Part shown: positions 14,217 through 21,302 of the stretch, one piece after another
Layout of the letters: every line of letters starts with the position of its first letter
Numbering within the stretch: the stretch's first letter is position 1
Source: a virus
DNA length: 40,835 nt
IMG/VR virus record: IMGVR_UViG_3300035698_005033
Span: 1 to 40,835 of that record
Reading direction: 5' to 3' (one strand)
Made by a program: the position numbers and the translations under genes
Notes under the pieces: model-generated
Databases searched by the model: none
What the model saw: the letters and a program-made list of their open reading frames with translations, nothing else
Told to the model about the DNA's origin: nothing

Positions 14217-14605
14217 TCTTTTTTTAGTCGCCAGAGCCGTCGGCAGAATATCTGCCAGACCATTTTTCTTTTGGCTAAGGTTTCCCCAAACTTATATTTA
14301 AACCAAGAAAGAAAAACCTTCTCAATTTCCCTCTCGCAAAACAAGGACTCGCCCAACTTTTCTGTCAGCTTCTCGACAATCCTGTCCTGAAAGGCAATCT
14401 TGTTTTTAGCTGTTCTCTGAATCTGCCTTACCCTTTCCCTACTGATTCCTCCCATCTTCTTGCCGATAGATTCAAGCTTTATTCCTTTTTTCCTGAGAAG
14501 AAGAACATCCTTTTCCCTTTGGGTTAATCCACGCAAAAACGGAAAGATTAAGTCTTTCGATTTCAGTTCCCTCCTTAGTATTTTGTTTATGATTCTTTTT
14601 GCCAT
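14213..14605 (-). CDS. sigma region 4-like transcription factor
   Basis: Residues 25-75 of this 130-residue protein match sigma70 region 4: LTQREKDVLLLRKKGIKLES, then IGKKMGGISRERVRQIQRTAKNKI given as SRERVRQIQRTA. That is the helix-turn-helix binding the -35 element. The remaining half is basic and helical. No region 2 is present, so it is not a complete sigma factor. Phage proteins of this kind redirect host RNA polymerase to late promoters; the late promoter at 9605 is a candidate target. That role is inferred. Confidence 0.78.
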   Translation of the reverse strand: MAKRIINKILRRELKSKDLIFPFLRGLTQREKDVLLLRKKGIKLESIGKKMGGISRERVRQIQRTAKNKIAFQDRIVEKLTEKLGESLFCEREIEKVFLSWFKYKFGETLAKRKMVWQIFCRRLWRLKKE

Positions 14606-14736
14606 TCTTCTAAATCTTTAGCTTTTATTTTATCTTTCCTCCGTTTAAAACTCGACCTAAACTTATTAACAAACTTTCTATTTTTCTTTGACCTGTGAGT
14701 CCTATGCCTATCTTTAAATTGTTTCCTCCTGCTCAT
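14587..14736 (-). CDS. small very basic protein
   Basis: A 49-residue protein (MSRRKQFKDRHRTH...) in which about half the residues are Lys or Arg. The ATG at 14736 is preferred to a further-upstream start because it overlaps the upstream stop as ATGA. It is likely a nucleic-acid-binding peptide. It overlaps the sigma-like gene by 19 bases. Confidence 0.5.
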   Translation of the reverse strand: MSRRKQFKDRHRTHRSKKNRKFVNKFRSSFKRRKDKIKAKDLEEWQKES

Positions 14737-15209
14737 ACCAAACTTTCTATGCTTTCCTTTTCCAACCTTTTCGCATAAGTTCTCCTGATTCTTAAATTCT
14801 GAAGTCCCGACCATTTCTTGTTTAGTTCCCGATATAAAACTGGGTCTGATACAATGATATAATTTACACTCATATCTCTTTTAATCTTGATAGCTCCTAA
14901 CTCCTCAAACCATCTCTCAGAAGCAACCCCATCATAGCCCTTATTCTTCTCGCACCAGTCAATAAAATCATTTTCAAATTGCCTCACGATTGCCTTCTCC
15001 TCTGGGTTATCGAGATTGAACTCTTTTCTGTCCTCCCGAGTCCCTATGTTTCCAATCCTCTTTATGTCGCATATCTTGAACATCTCGCCTCCAATCTGTA
15101 TAATATCCTGCGACTTAGGGTTTAACTGCCAATCGGCACTAACCCTCTCACCTTCTTTATTGCTGACAAGCAATGGCTTGTCCTGTCTTTTAAAATATAT
15201 TGATGGCAT
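14733..15209 (-). CDS. hypothetical protein
   Basis: A 158-residue mixed alpha/beta protein with an N-terminal beta part (DIIQIGGEMFKICDIKRIG) and a basic C-terminal helix (RIRRTYAKRLEKESI). It follows the nuclease gene by one base and is coupled to the basic micro-protein. No family recognised. Confidence 0.55.
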   Translation of the reverse strand: MPSIYFKRQDKPLLVSNKEGERVSADWQLNPKSQDIIQIGGEMFKICDIKRIGNIGTREDRKEFNLDNPEEKAIVRQFENDFIDWCEKNKGYDGVASERWFEELGAIKIKRDMSVNYIIVSDPVLYRELNKKWSGLQNLRIRRTYAKRLEKESIESLV

Positions 15210-15210
15210 A

Positions 15211-15675
15211 TTATTCTATAATTATTTCTTTATAAACTTGATTCGTTAATCTTTTTGCAATCGCTATAATTATTTCTATTGTTTCTGGGAATGCTTTAGA
15301 TGATTCTTTTCTCTTAGCTTTCCTTTCTACTCTTAGCAATAATTTATGTCCTTGATTGTAGTTAGCAGAAGGCACTCTTATTATTCCCCAATCCTCCCAC
15401 TCGTAATTAGGTTTCAATCCTTCTGGTAAAATAAGGTAGCAGAAATTGAAACTATCACGCCACCGAGCATAAGGTTTTACCTGCCTGTTTCTATTCAAGT
15501 CCTGTTGGCTTGCTTTTGCTTCTAAACAATAACTCCTTCCGTTTTCTTTTATTCCTACTGCGTCAAATAAATCTCCACGAAAACTAACTTCTTCAGCGAC
15601 TATACTGCAACCAGTATTATTAAGCCAAAGTATCGCCTCTTTTTTTAATTTTTTATGCAATTCGCTTTCTGCCAT
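15211..15675 (-). CDS. MmcB-like PD-(D/E)XK nuclease
   Basis: The 154-residue protein starts with a helix (HKKLKKEAILWLNNTGC), then AEEVSFRGDLFDAVGI and YCLEAKASQQDL. This order, an Asp after a strand then E-x-K, matches MmcB/VRR-type PD-(D/E)XK nucleases. MmcB proteins belong to a DNA repair family. Here it lies between the replication-linked genes and rusA, so a role in processing replication or recombination intermediates is likely. The C-terminal third is basic. Confidence 0.7.
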   Translation of the reverse strand: MAESELHKKLKKEAILWLNNTGCSIVAEEVSFRGDLFDAVGIKENGRSYCLEAKASQQDLNRNRQVKPYARWRDSFNFCYLILPEGLKPNYEWEDWGIIRVPSANYNQGHKLLLRVERKAKRKESSKAFPETIEIIIAIAKRLTNQVYKEIIIE

Positions 15676-15676
15676 T

Positions 15677-16048
15677 TTATCTAATTATTTGAATCTTAAA
15701 TCCTTTCTCGTAAATTGAGTAAAGGCGTTTGCTATAATTCTCAAACTCTCGCTGGCTCATCAAAATTATATGCTCTCCCTTTCCTTCTCCGTGAAACAAC
15801 CTGCCTAACCTCTGACCCTCCTGCCTTCTGCTTCCGAACAGGAAGTCAATCTCAACGATCCTCTCAATTATTAGTTTAATTTTATCATCAAAGACAGTAC
15901 TCTCAAAATTATTAGACGCAGTACCACTTTTACTCGGATAGTATCTCTCTAACTCAAATTTAATAAGTCTTCCCTGATTAGTAAGTATAAAAGGCATTTT
16001 TTCTATTTCTACTATCTGTATTATTTTTTCGTATATTTTAAGATTCAT
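15677..16048 (-). CDS. mini-protein resembling helicase motif VI (XPB-like)
   Basis: The C-terminal half of this 123-residue protein reads GSRRQEGQRLGRLFHGEG followed by HIILMSQREFENYSKRL. That is the arginine-finger motif VI and adjoining strand of XPB/SF2 helicases. No Walker A or DEAD-type box is present in it or its neighbours, so it is not a helicase alone. It may be a remnant, or a standalone piece that modulates a host helicase. It overlaps the replication protein gene by 4 bases. Confidence 0.55.
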   Translation of the reverse strand: MNLKIYEKIIQIVEIEKMPFILTNQGRLIKFELERYYPSKSGTASNNFESTVFDDKIKLIIERIVEIDFLFGSRRQEGQRLGRLFHGEGKGEHIILMSQREFENYSKRLYSIYEKGFKIQIIR

Positions 16049-16794
16049 TGTTTCTTATCCGAATAATTTTTTATCTTTTTAGGGACTTGTAATTCCTCAA
16101 ACTTTTCTGCGTTCCGAAACCAAGTCCCAATTCTCCTCCCCAACTCAAATGTTTTTTCAAACTGCCAACGCTTTTTCTTTCCCGTTCCATTCAGTTCCGA
16201 CCAGTAAGAACGAAATCTATCCAAATGAGGCTTAACTATCCCGACAGGCAATTTTCTTTTTTCCGCCTCTGCTACTACTACCCTTTCAAACTCGCCGTCG
16301 TCTTCTAAAAAGAAAATAACTAATTGGGAGGGAGTTCTTTCTTTTTTACTTTCTTTAGCATTTGTTTTTTTATATAAAGCATTTATATCTTTATCTAAAG
16401 CATTTGTTGTCTGAAAACCACTTGTTCTTTTTACAACACGGTTGTTTTTGGTGCTTCTTGTAAACCCATTAAGATAATGAATATGAATATAATGCCCTCT
16501 AATCCTTCCTTTCTCGTGCCGAATTACTGTTTCTATTATTTCTTCTTTCATTAAAAGGTTTTTAGCTTTCCTAAACCTTGTTCTTCCCCAATGAAGTCCT
16601 TGTATACAGAATTGGTCAGTAGCATAAACCTTATTTGTTATCTGCCAAGAAGCACAATAACAATAAAAATTATAAAGAGTGAAAGCATCAGTTCCTACCT
16701 TACCAAGCTTTAACAATCGTCTTGCAGTTAAAGTGTGAGTAATTATAATCTCTTTATTTAACTCATTTACAAATCGTTGTTTTTCTTTTTCCAT
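16045..16794 (-). CDS. winged-helix replication initiation-like protein
   Basis: The 249-residue protein has an N-terminal winged-helix-like region, about 20-110: ARRLLKLGKVGTDAFTLYNF, then GRTRFRKAKNLLMKEEII and a beta wing with YIHIHYLNG. A polar linker follows, about 112-155, then a helical C-terminal domain. This architecture is typical of phage replisome organisers and DnaD/O-like initiators. The gene sits behind a 280-base regulatory region with two promoters, direct repeats and a structured leader, as expected at an origin or replication control locus. The family call is tentative. Confidence 0.6.
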   Translation of the reverse strand: MEKEKQRFVNELNKEIIITHTLTARRLLKLGKVGTDAFTLYNFYCYCASWQITNKVYATDQFCIQGLHWGRTRFRKAKNLLMKEEIIETVIRHEKGRIRGHYIHIHYLNGFTRSTKNNRVVKRTSGFQTTNALDKDINALYKKTNAKESKKERTPSQLVIFFLEDDGEFERVVVAEAEKRKLPVGIVKPHLDRFRSYWSELNGTGKKKRWQFEKTFELGRRIGTWFRNAEKFEELQVPKKIKNYSDKKQ

Positions 16795-16804
16795 AGTTAT
16801 ACAA

Positions 16805-16870
16805 AACGCCGAACAGGAGGCAATCAGACAAGTCTAACTTTTCCTGTTCAGCGTTCTATGTCCGATTGCC
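16805..16870 (-). promoter_or_regulatory. bistable leader RNA before the replication gene
   Basis: In the minus-strand RNA, GGCAAUCGGAC (16870-16860) pairs with GUCUGAUUGCC (16829-16819), 11 bp. AACGCUGAACAGG (16855-16843) pairs with CCUGUUCGGCGUU (16817-16805), 13 bp. Each stem is perfect once one G-U pair is counted; in DNA each has a single mismatch. The strands are interleaved (a b a' b'), with 4 bases between a and b and 1 base between a' and b', too short for both stems together. They are probably alternative folds. The second stem ends about 10 bases before the ATG at 16794. Confidence 0.75.
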
Positions 16871-16880
16871 ATATTATTCA

Positions 16881-16908
16881 ATTTTACCAAATCCAATATG
16901 TGTGTCAA
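16881..16908 (-). promoter_or_regulatory. proximal promoter of the replication gene
   Basis: TTGACA (16903-16908), 16-base spacer, TAAAAT (16881-16886) on the minus strand. The expected start near 16874 places the first stem strand of the leader RNA within the first few transcribed bases. Confidence 0.65.
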
Positions 16909-17010
16909 GTTTTTAAAGAGTTCCTGCCTGCCGATAACTATTACTCTCCTTATGTTTTGTAGAAAGCAGTTTGAAAAGCAGTAGAACGAACAGGCACGGA
17001 CTCTATCTCC

Positions 17011-17039
17011 ATTATCTCCTTTTCTTAAAGTAGTGTCAA
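17011..17039 (-). promoter_or_regulatory. distal promoter of the replication gene
   Basis: TTGACA (17034-17039), 17-base spacer, GATAAT (17011-17016). The transcript would begin near 17004. Its leader contains an 11-of-13 hairpin (GAGUCCGUGCCUG with CAGGCAGGAACUC), the repeat AAAGCAGT twice near 16962-16980, an AAGGAG not followed by a start codon, then the proximal promoter. I see no gene in 16920-17004. Confidence 0.65.
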
Positions 17040-17049
17040 GCCCTTTTTA

Positions 17050-17069
17050 TCCACTTGTTTTCCACTTGT
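17050..17069. repeat. TCCACTTGT direct repeats one helical turn apart
   Basis: The 9-mer TCCACTTGT occurs at 17050-17058 and 17061-17069, an 11-base period. The first is preceded by TTA, giving TTATCCACT, one base from a DnaA box. The pair overlaps another weak TTGACA site. It may be an operator or part of an origin for the adjacent replication gene. Confidence 0.45.
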
Positions 17070-17076
17070 CAATATA

Positions 17077-17898
17077 TCATTTATATTCTTTTCTTACAAC
17101 TATTTTTAAATCAAATATCTTATCTAATCCTCTTTCTTTAACAATTTTATTTCTTAAATGCTTATTAGAATGCAAAGCCGTATGACACTTTCGACAAGCA
17201 TAAAGTATATTATCTATATGATGTAATGCTGGATGTTTTGGTCTTTCAGAACGAAATACAATATGATGTAAGTCAAACGCTGGAGCATTTCTGATACCAC
17301 ATTTTTCACAAGGATAATGCTCTATTGTTATATAACCCTTACTGTAAATCTTTTCAAGAAATCTTTTAGGGATTGATGCCATATCAGTATTACTATCATA
17401 GTATTTTCTTGCTGGTGGTTTTCCCTTATAATGCTTTTTTATCATTTTTTTATAATCTTCTTTTGTTAAACCAGAAAGCCAAGTTGGTTTTCCTTTACGA
17501 CTTTTACTCATTTTTCTTTTTGTTTCTTCAGAAAGATGTTTTCCTTTGTTTATTTCACTTAACTTTTTCTTTGTTTCTTCAGTATGTAGGTATCCTTTTC
17601 TTCCTTTTGAACTTTCACTTATTTTTCTTCTCCATTCTTTAGTAATTATTCTTCCCTTTAATGCCTTGCTTAAATTTCTTCTGTGTTTTAAAGAACGTTT
17701 TCTTCCCTTCAACGATTGGCTTATTTTTTTATTTCTCTTAGTCATATCTTTTTCTCGCCACATTCTTTTAGAGGCAATACTTATCTTTTTTTTAGTCTTT
17801 TCAGTATGATTCTTTAAACAATTAAGATGTCCTTTTTGAAACCCTTGTTGAGAGAAATAATTTATTCCTTTTATTCTTTTATAAATTCCTGTTGGCAT
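17077..17898 (-). CDS. NUMOD3-HNH homing endonuclease
   Basis: The 273-residue protein has several NUMOD3-type repeats, about 30-145 (KKISIASKRM, KISQSLKGRKRS, NLSKALKGR, KISESSKGRKG, KLSEINKGKH, KMSKSRKGKP), which bind DNA in GIY-YIG and HNH homing enzymes. It ends in an HNH domain: HYPCEKCGIRN, DLHHIVFRSE, NILYACRKCHTALH. The ATG at 17898 is chosen because family members start MPTGIYKR. A GTG at 17925 is possible but lies in the leader stem. The gene has its own promoter and structured leader and lies between the replication gene and a DNA-binding-like gene. Confidence 0.9.
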   Translation of the reverse strand: MPTGIYKRIKGINYFSQQGFQKGHLNCLKNHTEKTKKKISIASKRMWREKDMTKRNKKISQSLKGRKRSLKHRRNLSKALKGRIITKEWRRKISESSKGRKGYLHTEETKKKLSEINKGKHLSEETKRKMSKSRKGKPTWLSGLTKEDYKKMIKKHYKGKPPARKYYDSNTDMASIPKRFLEKIYSKGYITIEHYPCEKCGIRNAPAFDLHHIVFRSERPKHPALHHIDNILYACRKCHTALHSNKHLRNKIVKERGLDKIFDLKIVVRKEYK

Positions 17899-17901
17899 AT
17901 A

Positions 17902-17970
17902 ATTAAATAGCCCGCTTTCCTGCACGGATTACGGGCTACTTAATAATAAATCCGTGCAGGTTTATTATTT
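17902..17970 (-). promoter_or_regulatory. bistable leader RNA before the NUMOD3-HNH gene
   Basis: In the minus-strand RNA, CCUGCACGGAUU (17960-17949) pairs with AAUCCGUGCAGG (17930-17919), a perfect 12 bp. AUUAAGUAGCCCG (17944-17932) pairs with CGGGCUAUUUAAU (17914-17902), 13 bp including one G-U. The strands interleave and are 1 and 4 bases apart, so the stems exclude each other. A third option, an A/U-rich 9-bp hairpin (17970-17961 with the bases after the first strand), competes with the first stem. The second stem ends 3 bases before the ATG at 17898. Confidence 0.75.
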
Positions 17971-17971
17971 A

Positions 17972-18000
17972 ATTGTCCCCTTTTTAATCTTTCTTGTCAA
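17972..18000 (-). promoter_or_regulatory. promoter of the NUMOD3-HNH gene
   Basis: TTGACA (17995-18000), 17-base spacer, GACAAT (17972-17977) on the minus strand, inside the last codons of the gene upstream. The expected start near 17965 makes the leader RNA almost the whole 5' UTR. Confidence 0.65.
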
Positions 18001-18457
18001 GTCCATCAGGTCTTGTTTTAAAAACCTTATGGCATATTCTACACTCCCAGCAAGTTATCTGCTTAAAGGAATGTTTACAACTTTCTTTTACTCTTTGGGG
18101 TAAATAAAACTTCTTGATTTTATTCCACGACAGGTTTTTCCCCTCCTTAAACTTACTCCAATTTTCGCCGTCGGCGGAAACTATCTTGAACTTTTTGTAA
18201 AACTGCACGCACCTACTAATCTCCGAATAACTAATTCCTATATCCTCTGCTACCATTTTCAAGAACTCCATATTTCCTCTTTCGTATCTTTTATAAAGAG
18301 GGTCGTCCACTAACCTCTCTCCGATTTTTCCGTGAGCTACAATAACCTCTACCCTTGAAATCCAGATATGCTCCGTGAGAATTGCCTGACACTCGTCAAT
18401 TAAGGACTGGTATTCGTCTGATTGACGCGTAACTGACGTATCTAATGTTTTTGTCAT
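17984..18457 (-). CDS. putative DNA-binding protein with zinc knuckles
   Basis: The 157-residue protein has a helical N-terminal two-thirds. One segment (MVAEDIGISYSEISRCVQFYKKF) looks like a helix-turn-helix and resembles DUF3102/DUF1016-like regulators. The C-terminal part has Cys/His pairs (SCKHSF, TCWECRICHKVF) able to bind zinc. It starts right after the repeated leader element at 18458-18487 and follows the SSB-like gene. A partitioning or replication-control role is possible but not shown. Confidence 0.5.
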   Translation of the reverse strand: MTKTLDTSVTRQSDEYQSLIDECQAILTEHIWISRVEVIVAHGKIGERLVDDPLYKRYERGNMEFLKMVAEDIGISYSEISRCVQFYKKFKIVSADGENWSKFKEGKNLSWNKIKKFYLPQRVKESCKHSFKQITCWECRICHKVFKTRPDGLDKKD

Positions 18458-18487
18458 ATTTTTGACGCTCTAATTTAACCTCTAAGG
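18458..18487 (-). repeat. 30-bp leader element, copy 1
   Basis: On the minus strand the element reads CCTTAGAG, six variable bases, then TTAGAGCGTCAAAAAT, ending at the ATG of the gene at 17984-18457. The same element with a different 6-base centre lies at 25877-25906. It holds a direct repeat of TTAGAG with no strong Shine-Dalgarno. It may be an operator, promoter part or translation element. Confidence 0.55.
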
Positions 18488-18490
18488 AGC

Positions 18491-18531
18491 TTTTAGGGGT
18501 TGAGCTGTATTAAACTACCCAACCCCTAAAA
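18491..18531. other. 12-bp inverted repeat between two early genes
   Basis: TTTTAGGGGTTG (18491-18502) and CAACCCCTAAAA (18520-18531) form a perfect 12-bp stem with a 17-base loop, just after the SSB-like gene. The T-run is on the 5' arm, so it is not an intrinsic terminator. It may be an operator or an mRNA-stabilising hairpin. Confidence 0.6.
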
Positions 18532-18536
18532 CACTT

Positions 18537-19235
18537 CTAAAAAGGAATATCATCGACATTGACTTCCTCCTCCTCTGACTCTGAACCAGCAGAATCCTCT
18601 CCTTTCGTTTTAGCTGTCATTCGTACCTTTCTCTCCTCCACGATTTCAGTCGGGGATTTCTTTATCTTTTCAGTAATTAACTCCATTTCTTTCTCAGTTA
18701 AAGGTTTATTTTTCCGAGCAGGAATAACAGTATATTCTGTATTTTTATCCACTCCAACTCTGTTAATGTTAATGTCGTATTCAGGAATAACATCAAACTT
18801 GTATTCAGGATCTTTCGAATACTTACCAATCTGGCTGTAAATCTTCCAGCCAATCTGCAATAGTTTTATCTGTCCATCTACCCTATCTATCACATAACCG
18901 ATATACCTGACTCTCGGAACTAATCCTTTCTCGCAAAACCAACAATGATTATCTTTGCCGATACAGATATAAGACTTGTTCTGCTTCCTAATATAATGAG
19001 AGCCATAATCCTCAAAGATAGTAAGCAACCTGACTCTGTTATCTCCTTCCTTCAACTTCATATATCCTCCACTACCGATATTGTATTTTTTACCCGTCTT
19101 CTCGTAGTCTTTGAACTTGCTCATTTTATTAACCAAACCTTTTTCATCGTGCCAAATTTTCCTTCCGTCATTGTATAATTCCCAGTACCCTCCTTTTTCC
19201 TTATTTGGTTCAATGATTGGGATTTGATTTGTCAT
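18537..19235 (-). CDS. single-stranded DNA-binding protein, gp32/SSB-like
   Basis: The 232-residue protein has a compact N-terminal core, about 35-170, with strands such as NRVRLLTIFEDYGSHYI and a Cys/His cluster (CIGKDNHCWFC) recalling zinc-binding T4 gp32-type proteins. An acidic, Ser-rich tail ends in VNVDDIPF, the classic SSB tip that recruits replication and repair proteins. It coats single-stranded DNA during replication. It lies near the exonuclease and replication genes. The SD-like AAAGG is part of the recurrent GGTCG motif 12 bases before the ATG. Confidence 0.75.
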   Translation of the reverse strand: MTNQIPIIEPNKEKGGYWELYNDGRKIWHDEKGLVNKMSKFKDYEKTGKKYNIGSGGYMKLKEGDNRVRLLTIFEDYGSHYIRKQNKSYICIGKDNHCWFCEKGLVPRVRYIGYVIDRVDGQIKLLQIGWKIYSQIGKYSKDPEYKFDVIPEYDININRVGVDKNTEYTVIPARKNKPLTEKEMELITEKIKKSPTEIVEERKVRMTAKTKGEDSAGSESEEEEVNVDDIPF

Positions 19236-19253
19236 ATTTATAATCGACCTTTG

Positions 19254-19394
19254 TTATTTTGCTCTATTGATATAGATGGCCAATTCTCCTATATCTAAAT
19301 TCTCTACCTCTTGCTCATAAACATCTCTTACATTTCTTTCAATTTCATTTTTCCCAGTTGGAATATAATCATAAATAGCTTTTCCTTCTTCATC
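19254..19394 (-). pseudogene. short frame without start codon
   Basis: A 46-codon open frame (DEEGKAIYDYIPTG... ending IYINRAK) looks protein-like but is preceded by TAATAA and has no ATG, GTG or TTG in frame. An ATG sits one base downstream in another frame and reads only 21 codons. It may be a small gene that lost its start through a one-base change, or one using a rare start. The rest of the 190 bases between its neighbours holds nothing else I can support. Confidence 0.3.
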
Positions 19395-19425
19395 TTATTA
19401 TTTTGCTTTAAAGTTATTTAATTTA

Positions 19426-19689
19426 TTAGACGACCTTTAATTTATGTATTTCTTTTTGACAGTAAGGACAGATAGAAGCTTCTTTTGAAATTAACTTTTT
19501 ACAAAACCCACAAGGGATTCCACCCTCCTTACAAAAAGCATAATAAAGAATAGCCCAGAATCCAAACAAGAACCCCATTCCAAAAGCTAATCCCTGATTC
19601 TTCTCCTTTCCTTTGGCAAGAGAATAGCATATCCCTCCAGAAATAACCCAAATGACTAACATAAATAATATCCATTCCATAGTTTTCAA
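19426..19689 (-). CDS. membrane protein with C-terminal zinc ribbon
   Basis: The 87-residue protein has two membrane segments (ILFMLVIWVISGGICYSLA and GMGFLFGFWAILYYAF) and then a zinc ribbon, CGFCKKLISKEASICPYC. The ribbon probably faces the cytoplasm. Small proteins of this layout occur in bacteria and phages without assigned function; superinfection exclusion is one possibility. Confidence 0.65.
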   Translation of the reverse strand: MKTMEWILFMLVIWVISGGICYSLAKGKEKNQGLAFGMGFLFGFWAILYYAFCKEGGIPCGFCKKLISKEASICPYCQKEIHKLKVV

Positions 19690-19713
19690 CTTTAATTAAT
19701 TTATATTCGACTT

Positions 19714-19950
19714 TTAAAATACCCCTAACTCTGATAACCTTCTAAGATTCTCGTCGCTATTGACCTTTCGTTCATATGCGTCCCAGAACCTTCTCGCACA
19801 GAAGATTTGAGCCTTGTTATCCTGCTCTTTCTTAAGATGTCTGGATTCATAGACGACTTTGACGAAAATCTTTTTAGTAGTGTAAAGCATTCCTATCATT
19901 CTTTCGTTTCGCTTGCCCTTATTTATCCTGACTGGTATTTTGTCTTTCAT
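19714..19950 (-). CDS. small basic hypothetical protein
   Basis: A 78-residue basic protein, N-terminal half beta-prone (RMIGMLYTTKKIFVKVVY), C-terminal half helical (ARRFWDAYERKVNSDENLRRL). It overlaps the upstream gene by 4 bases. No family recognised. Confidence 0.5.
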   Translation of the reverse strand: MKDKIPVRINKGKRNERMIGMLYTTKKIFVKVVYESRHLKKEQDNKAQIFCARRFWDAYERKVNSDENLRRLSELGVF

Positions 19951-20270
19951 TTTTTTGCCTTAGCGTTCATTATTAAGTATTCCCCTAACGCCTGTGCCTC
20001 TGCTGAATCTAACTCGTCTGCGATAATCTTTCCAAGTCTTTTAAGAGGCATTCCTGTTGCCTCCATTCTTGTTTGGTAAATGACTCTGCTTATTTCTGCT
20101 TCCCTATAAAAAATATCCCGTTCCCTATCTTTAAGTTTCTCCTTTTCCCTTTTCAATCCAAGAATCCTCAACTCAAGAGCTGGATTCGATATTCCTGCTA
20201 TTCTTGTATCTTCCAACTCTACCATCAAAGTATAAATGTCCTTATCTAATTGTTCTAATGTTTTATTCAT
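19947..20270 (-). CDS. coiled-coil hypothetical protein
   Basis: A 107-residue almost entirely helical protein with heptad-like charged repeats (ELRILGLKREKEKLKDRERD). It overlaps the exonuclease gene by 4 bases, so the two are coexpressed and it could be an accessory of that enzyme. No family recognised. Confidence 0.55.
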   Translation of the reverse strand: MNKTLEQLDKDIYTLMVELEDTRIAGISNPALELRILGLKREKEKLKDRERDIFYREAEISRVIYQTRMEATGMPLKRLGKIIADELDSAEAQALGEYLIMNAKAKK

Positions 20271-21262
20271 AGCTTTTTGTCTGCCTTAAACTTATCTTTT
20301 AATTCTTCATTCTTCGACTTTACTTCTGGCTTGATGATATTCAGATACTTCGCAACAACCTCTGCCTGAGTCTTTCCTTTCAATCCCGTAAGTTGAGAGA
20401 TATAATTACTCCACTTAATTCTCCAATTTTCTCCAAAGCAACCATCAATCACATACTTCTTTTTGTTATACTGAAACCTTAGCTTTTTCCTCTCATCAAA
20501 TACGACCCATTCAGGCTTCTTAGGTGGAATTTTCTTTCTGATACATTGGGTAATCAACCTGACATCTTTTTCGTAAATCTCGTTTAACTTTTCATCATCT
20601 AAAAAGAGAGGAAACTCTGCCGTAGTTAAATCGTCTTTGCTGATATAGAATACCCTGCCTTCATCTAAACCCATTGCTTTCATTCCTGTAAGAGCTTGTA
20701 ATCTATGATGAGGATAAGCACTTCCAAGATAATTTTTCTTAGCCCAGAACAGCATAGAGTTAATAGACTTGATTTCAAACAAGACCGTTTTTAATCCTTC
20801 AGGATATTTCTCTGAAAGAACCTCTACCAGTTTACTCGATATTCTTTTTAGATTCGGCATTAGCTTAAATAAAAGTTCCTCACTTATTTGCCTCTTAGCT
20901 CTTTCCCAATCAGGCTTTCCTCCTGCTACGAAATCGGGTCTTACCGATATTCTTAAATGGTCTTTGTCTTCTGGAATCTCATACCATTTATTATCATAGA
21001 TAAGTAGCCCTGCCGAAACTAAAACAAACCCAACAATCCTTTCGAAGAAATTACCTGCCTCGAACTTTCGCAGGGTTCTTTCGTCATAATCGAAGTCGGG
21101 TTTGACTGCCGTCATTTTAAGATACCTTTCGTAAGGGTCTTTGCCGATTTCTGAAGCCCACAGATGATTTCTCTCTTTTAACTTTCTTTTGCTTCTTCCG
21201 AAAATCAACTGCTCGTTCCAGATACCAGTAAGACTCCACGATACTTTTTTTTCTTCCTCCAT
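20267..21262 (-). CDS. PD-(D/E)XK (Cas4/RecB-like) exonuclease
   Basis: The 331-residue protein carries the nuclease core in order: ISVRPDFVAGGKPDW (catalytic Asp near 108), TVLFEIKSINS (E-x-K near 162-164) and YPHHRLQALTGMKAMG (the QxxxY-like helix of RecB/Cas4 enzymes). The Cys residues of an Fe-S Cas4 are not evident. Phage enzymes of this fold degrade DNA ends for recombination or repair, matching the nearby SSB-like protein and RusA. A promoter-like site lies at 21306-21334. Confidence 0.8.
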   Translation of the reverse strand: MEEEKKVSWSLTGIWNEQLIFGRSKRKLKERNHLWASEIGKDPYERYLKMTAVKPDFDYDERTLRKFEAGNFFERIVGFVLVSAGLLIYDNKWYEIPEDKDHLRISVRPDFVAGGKPDWERAKRQISEELLFKLMPNLKRISSKLVEVLSEKYPEGLKTVLFEIKSINSMLFWAKKNYLGSAYPHHRLQALTGMKAMGLDEGRVFYISKDDLTTAEFPLFLDDEKLNEIYEKDVRLITQCIRKKIPPKKPEWVVFDERKKLRFQYNKKKYVIDGCFGENWRIKWSNYISQLTGLKGKTQAEVVAKYLNIIKPEVKSKNEELKDKFKADKKL

Positions 21263-21302
21263 AAAGTTTATTGTTTTTTTAATTTATAATGCGACCTATA
21301 CC

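Noticed and set aside
18491-18531. Terminator after the SSB-like gene
   Set aside because: The stem is strong but the T-run is on its 5' arm, and no T-run follows it in either direction.
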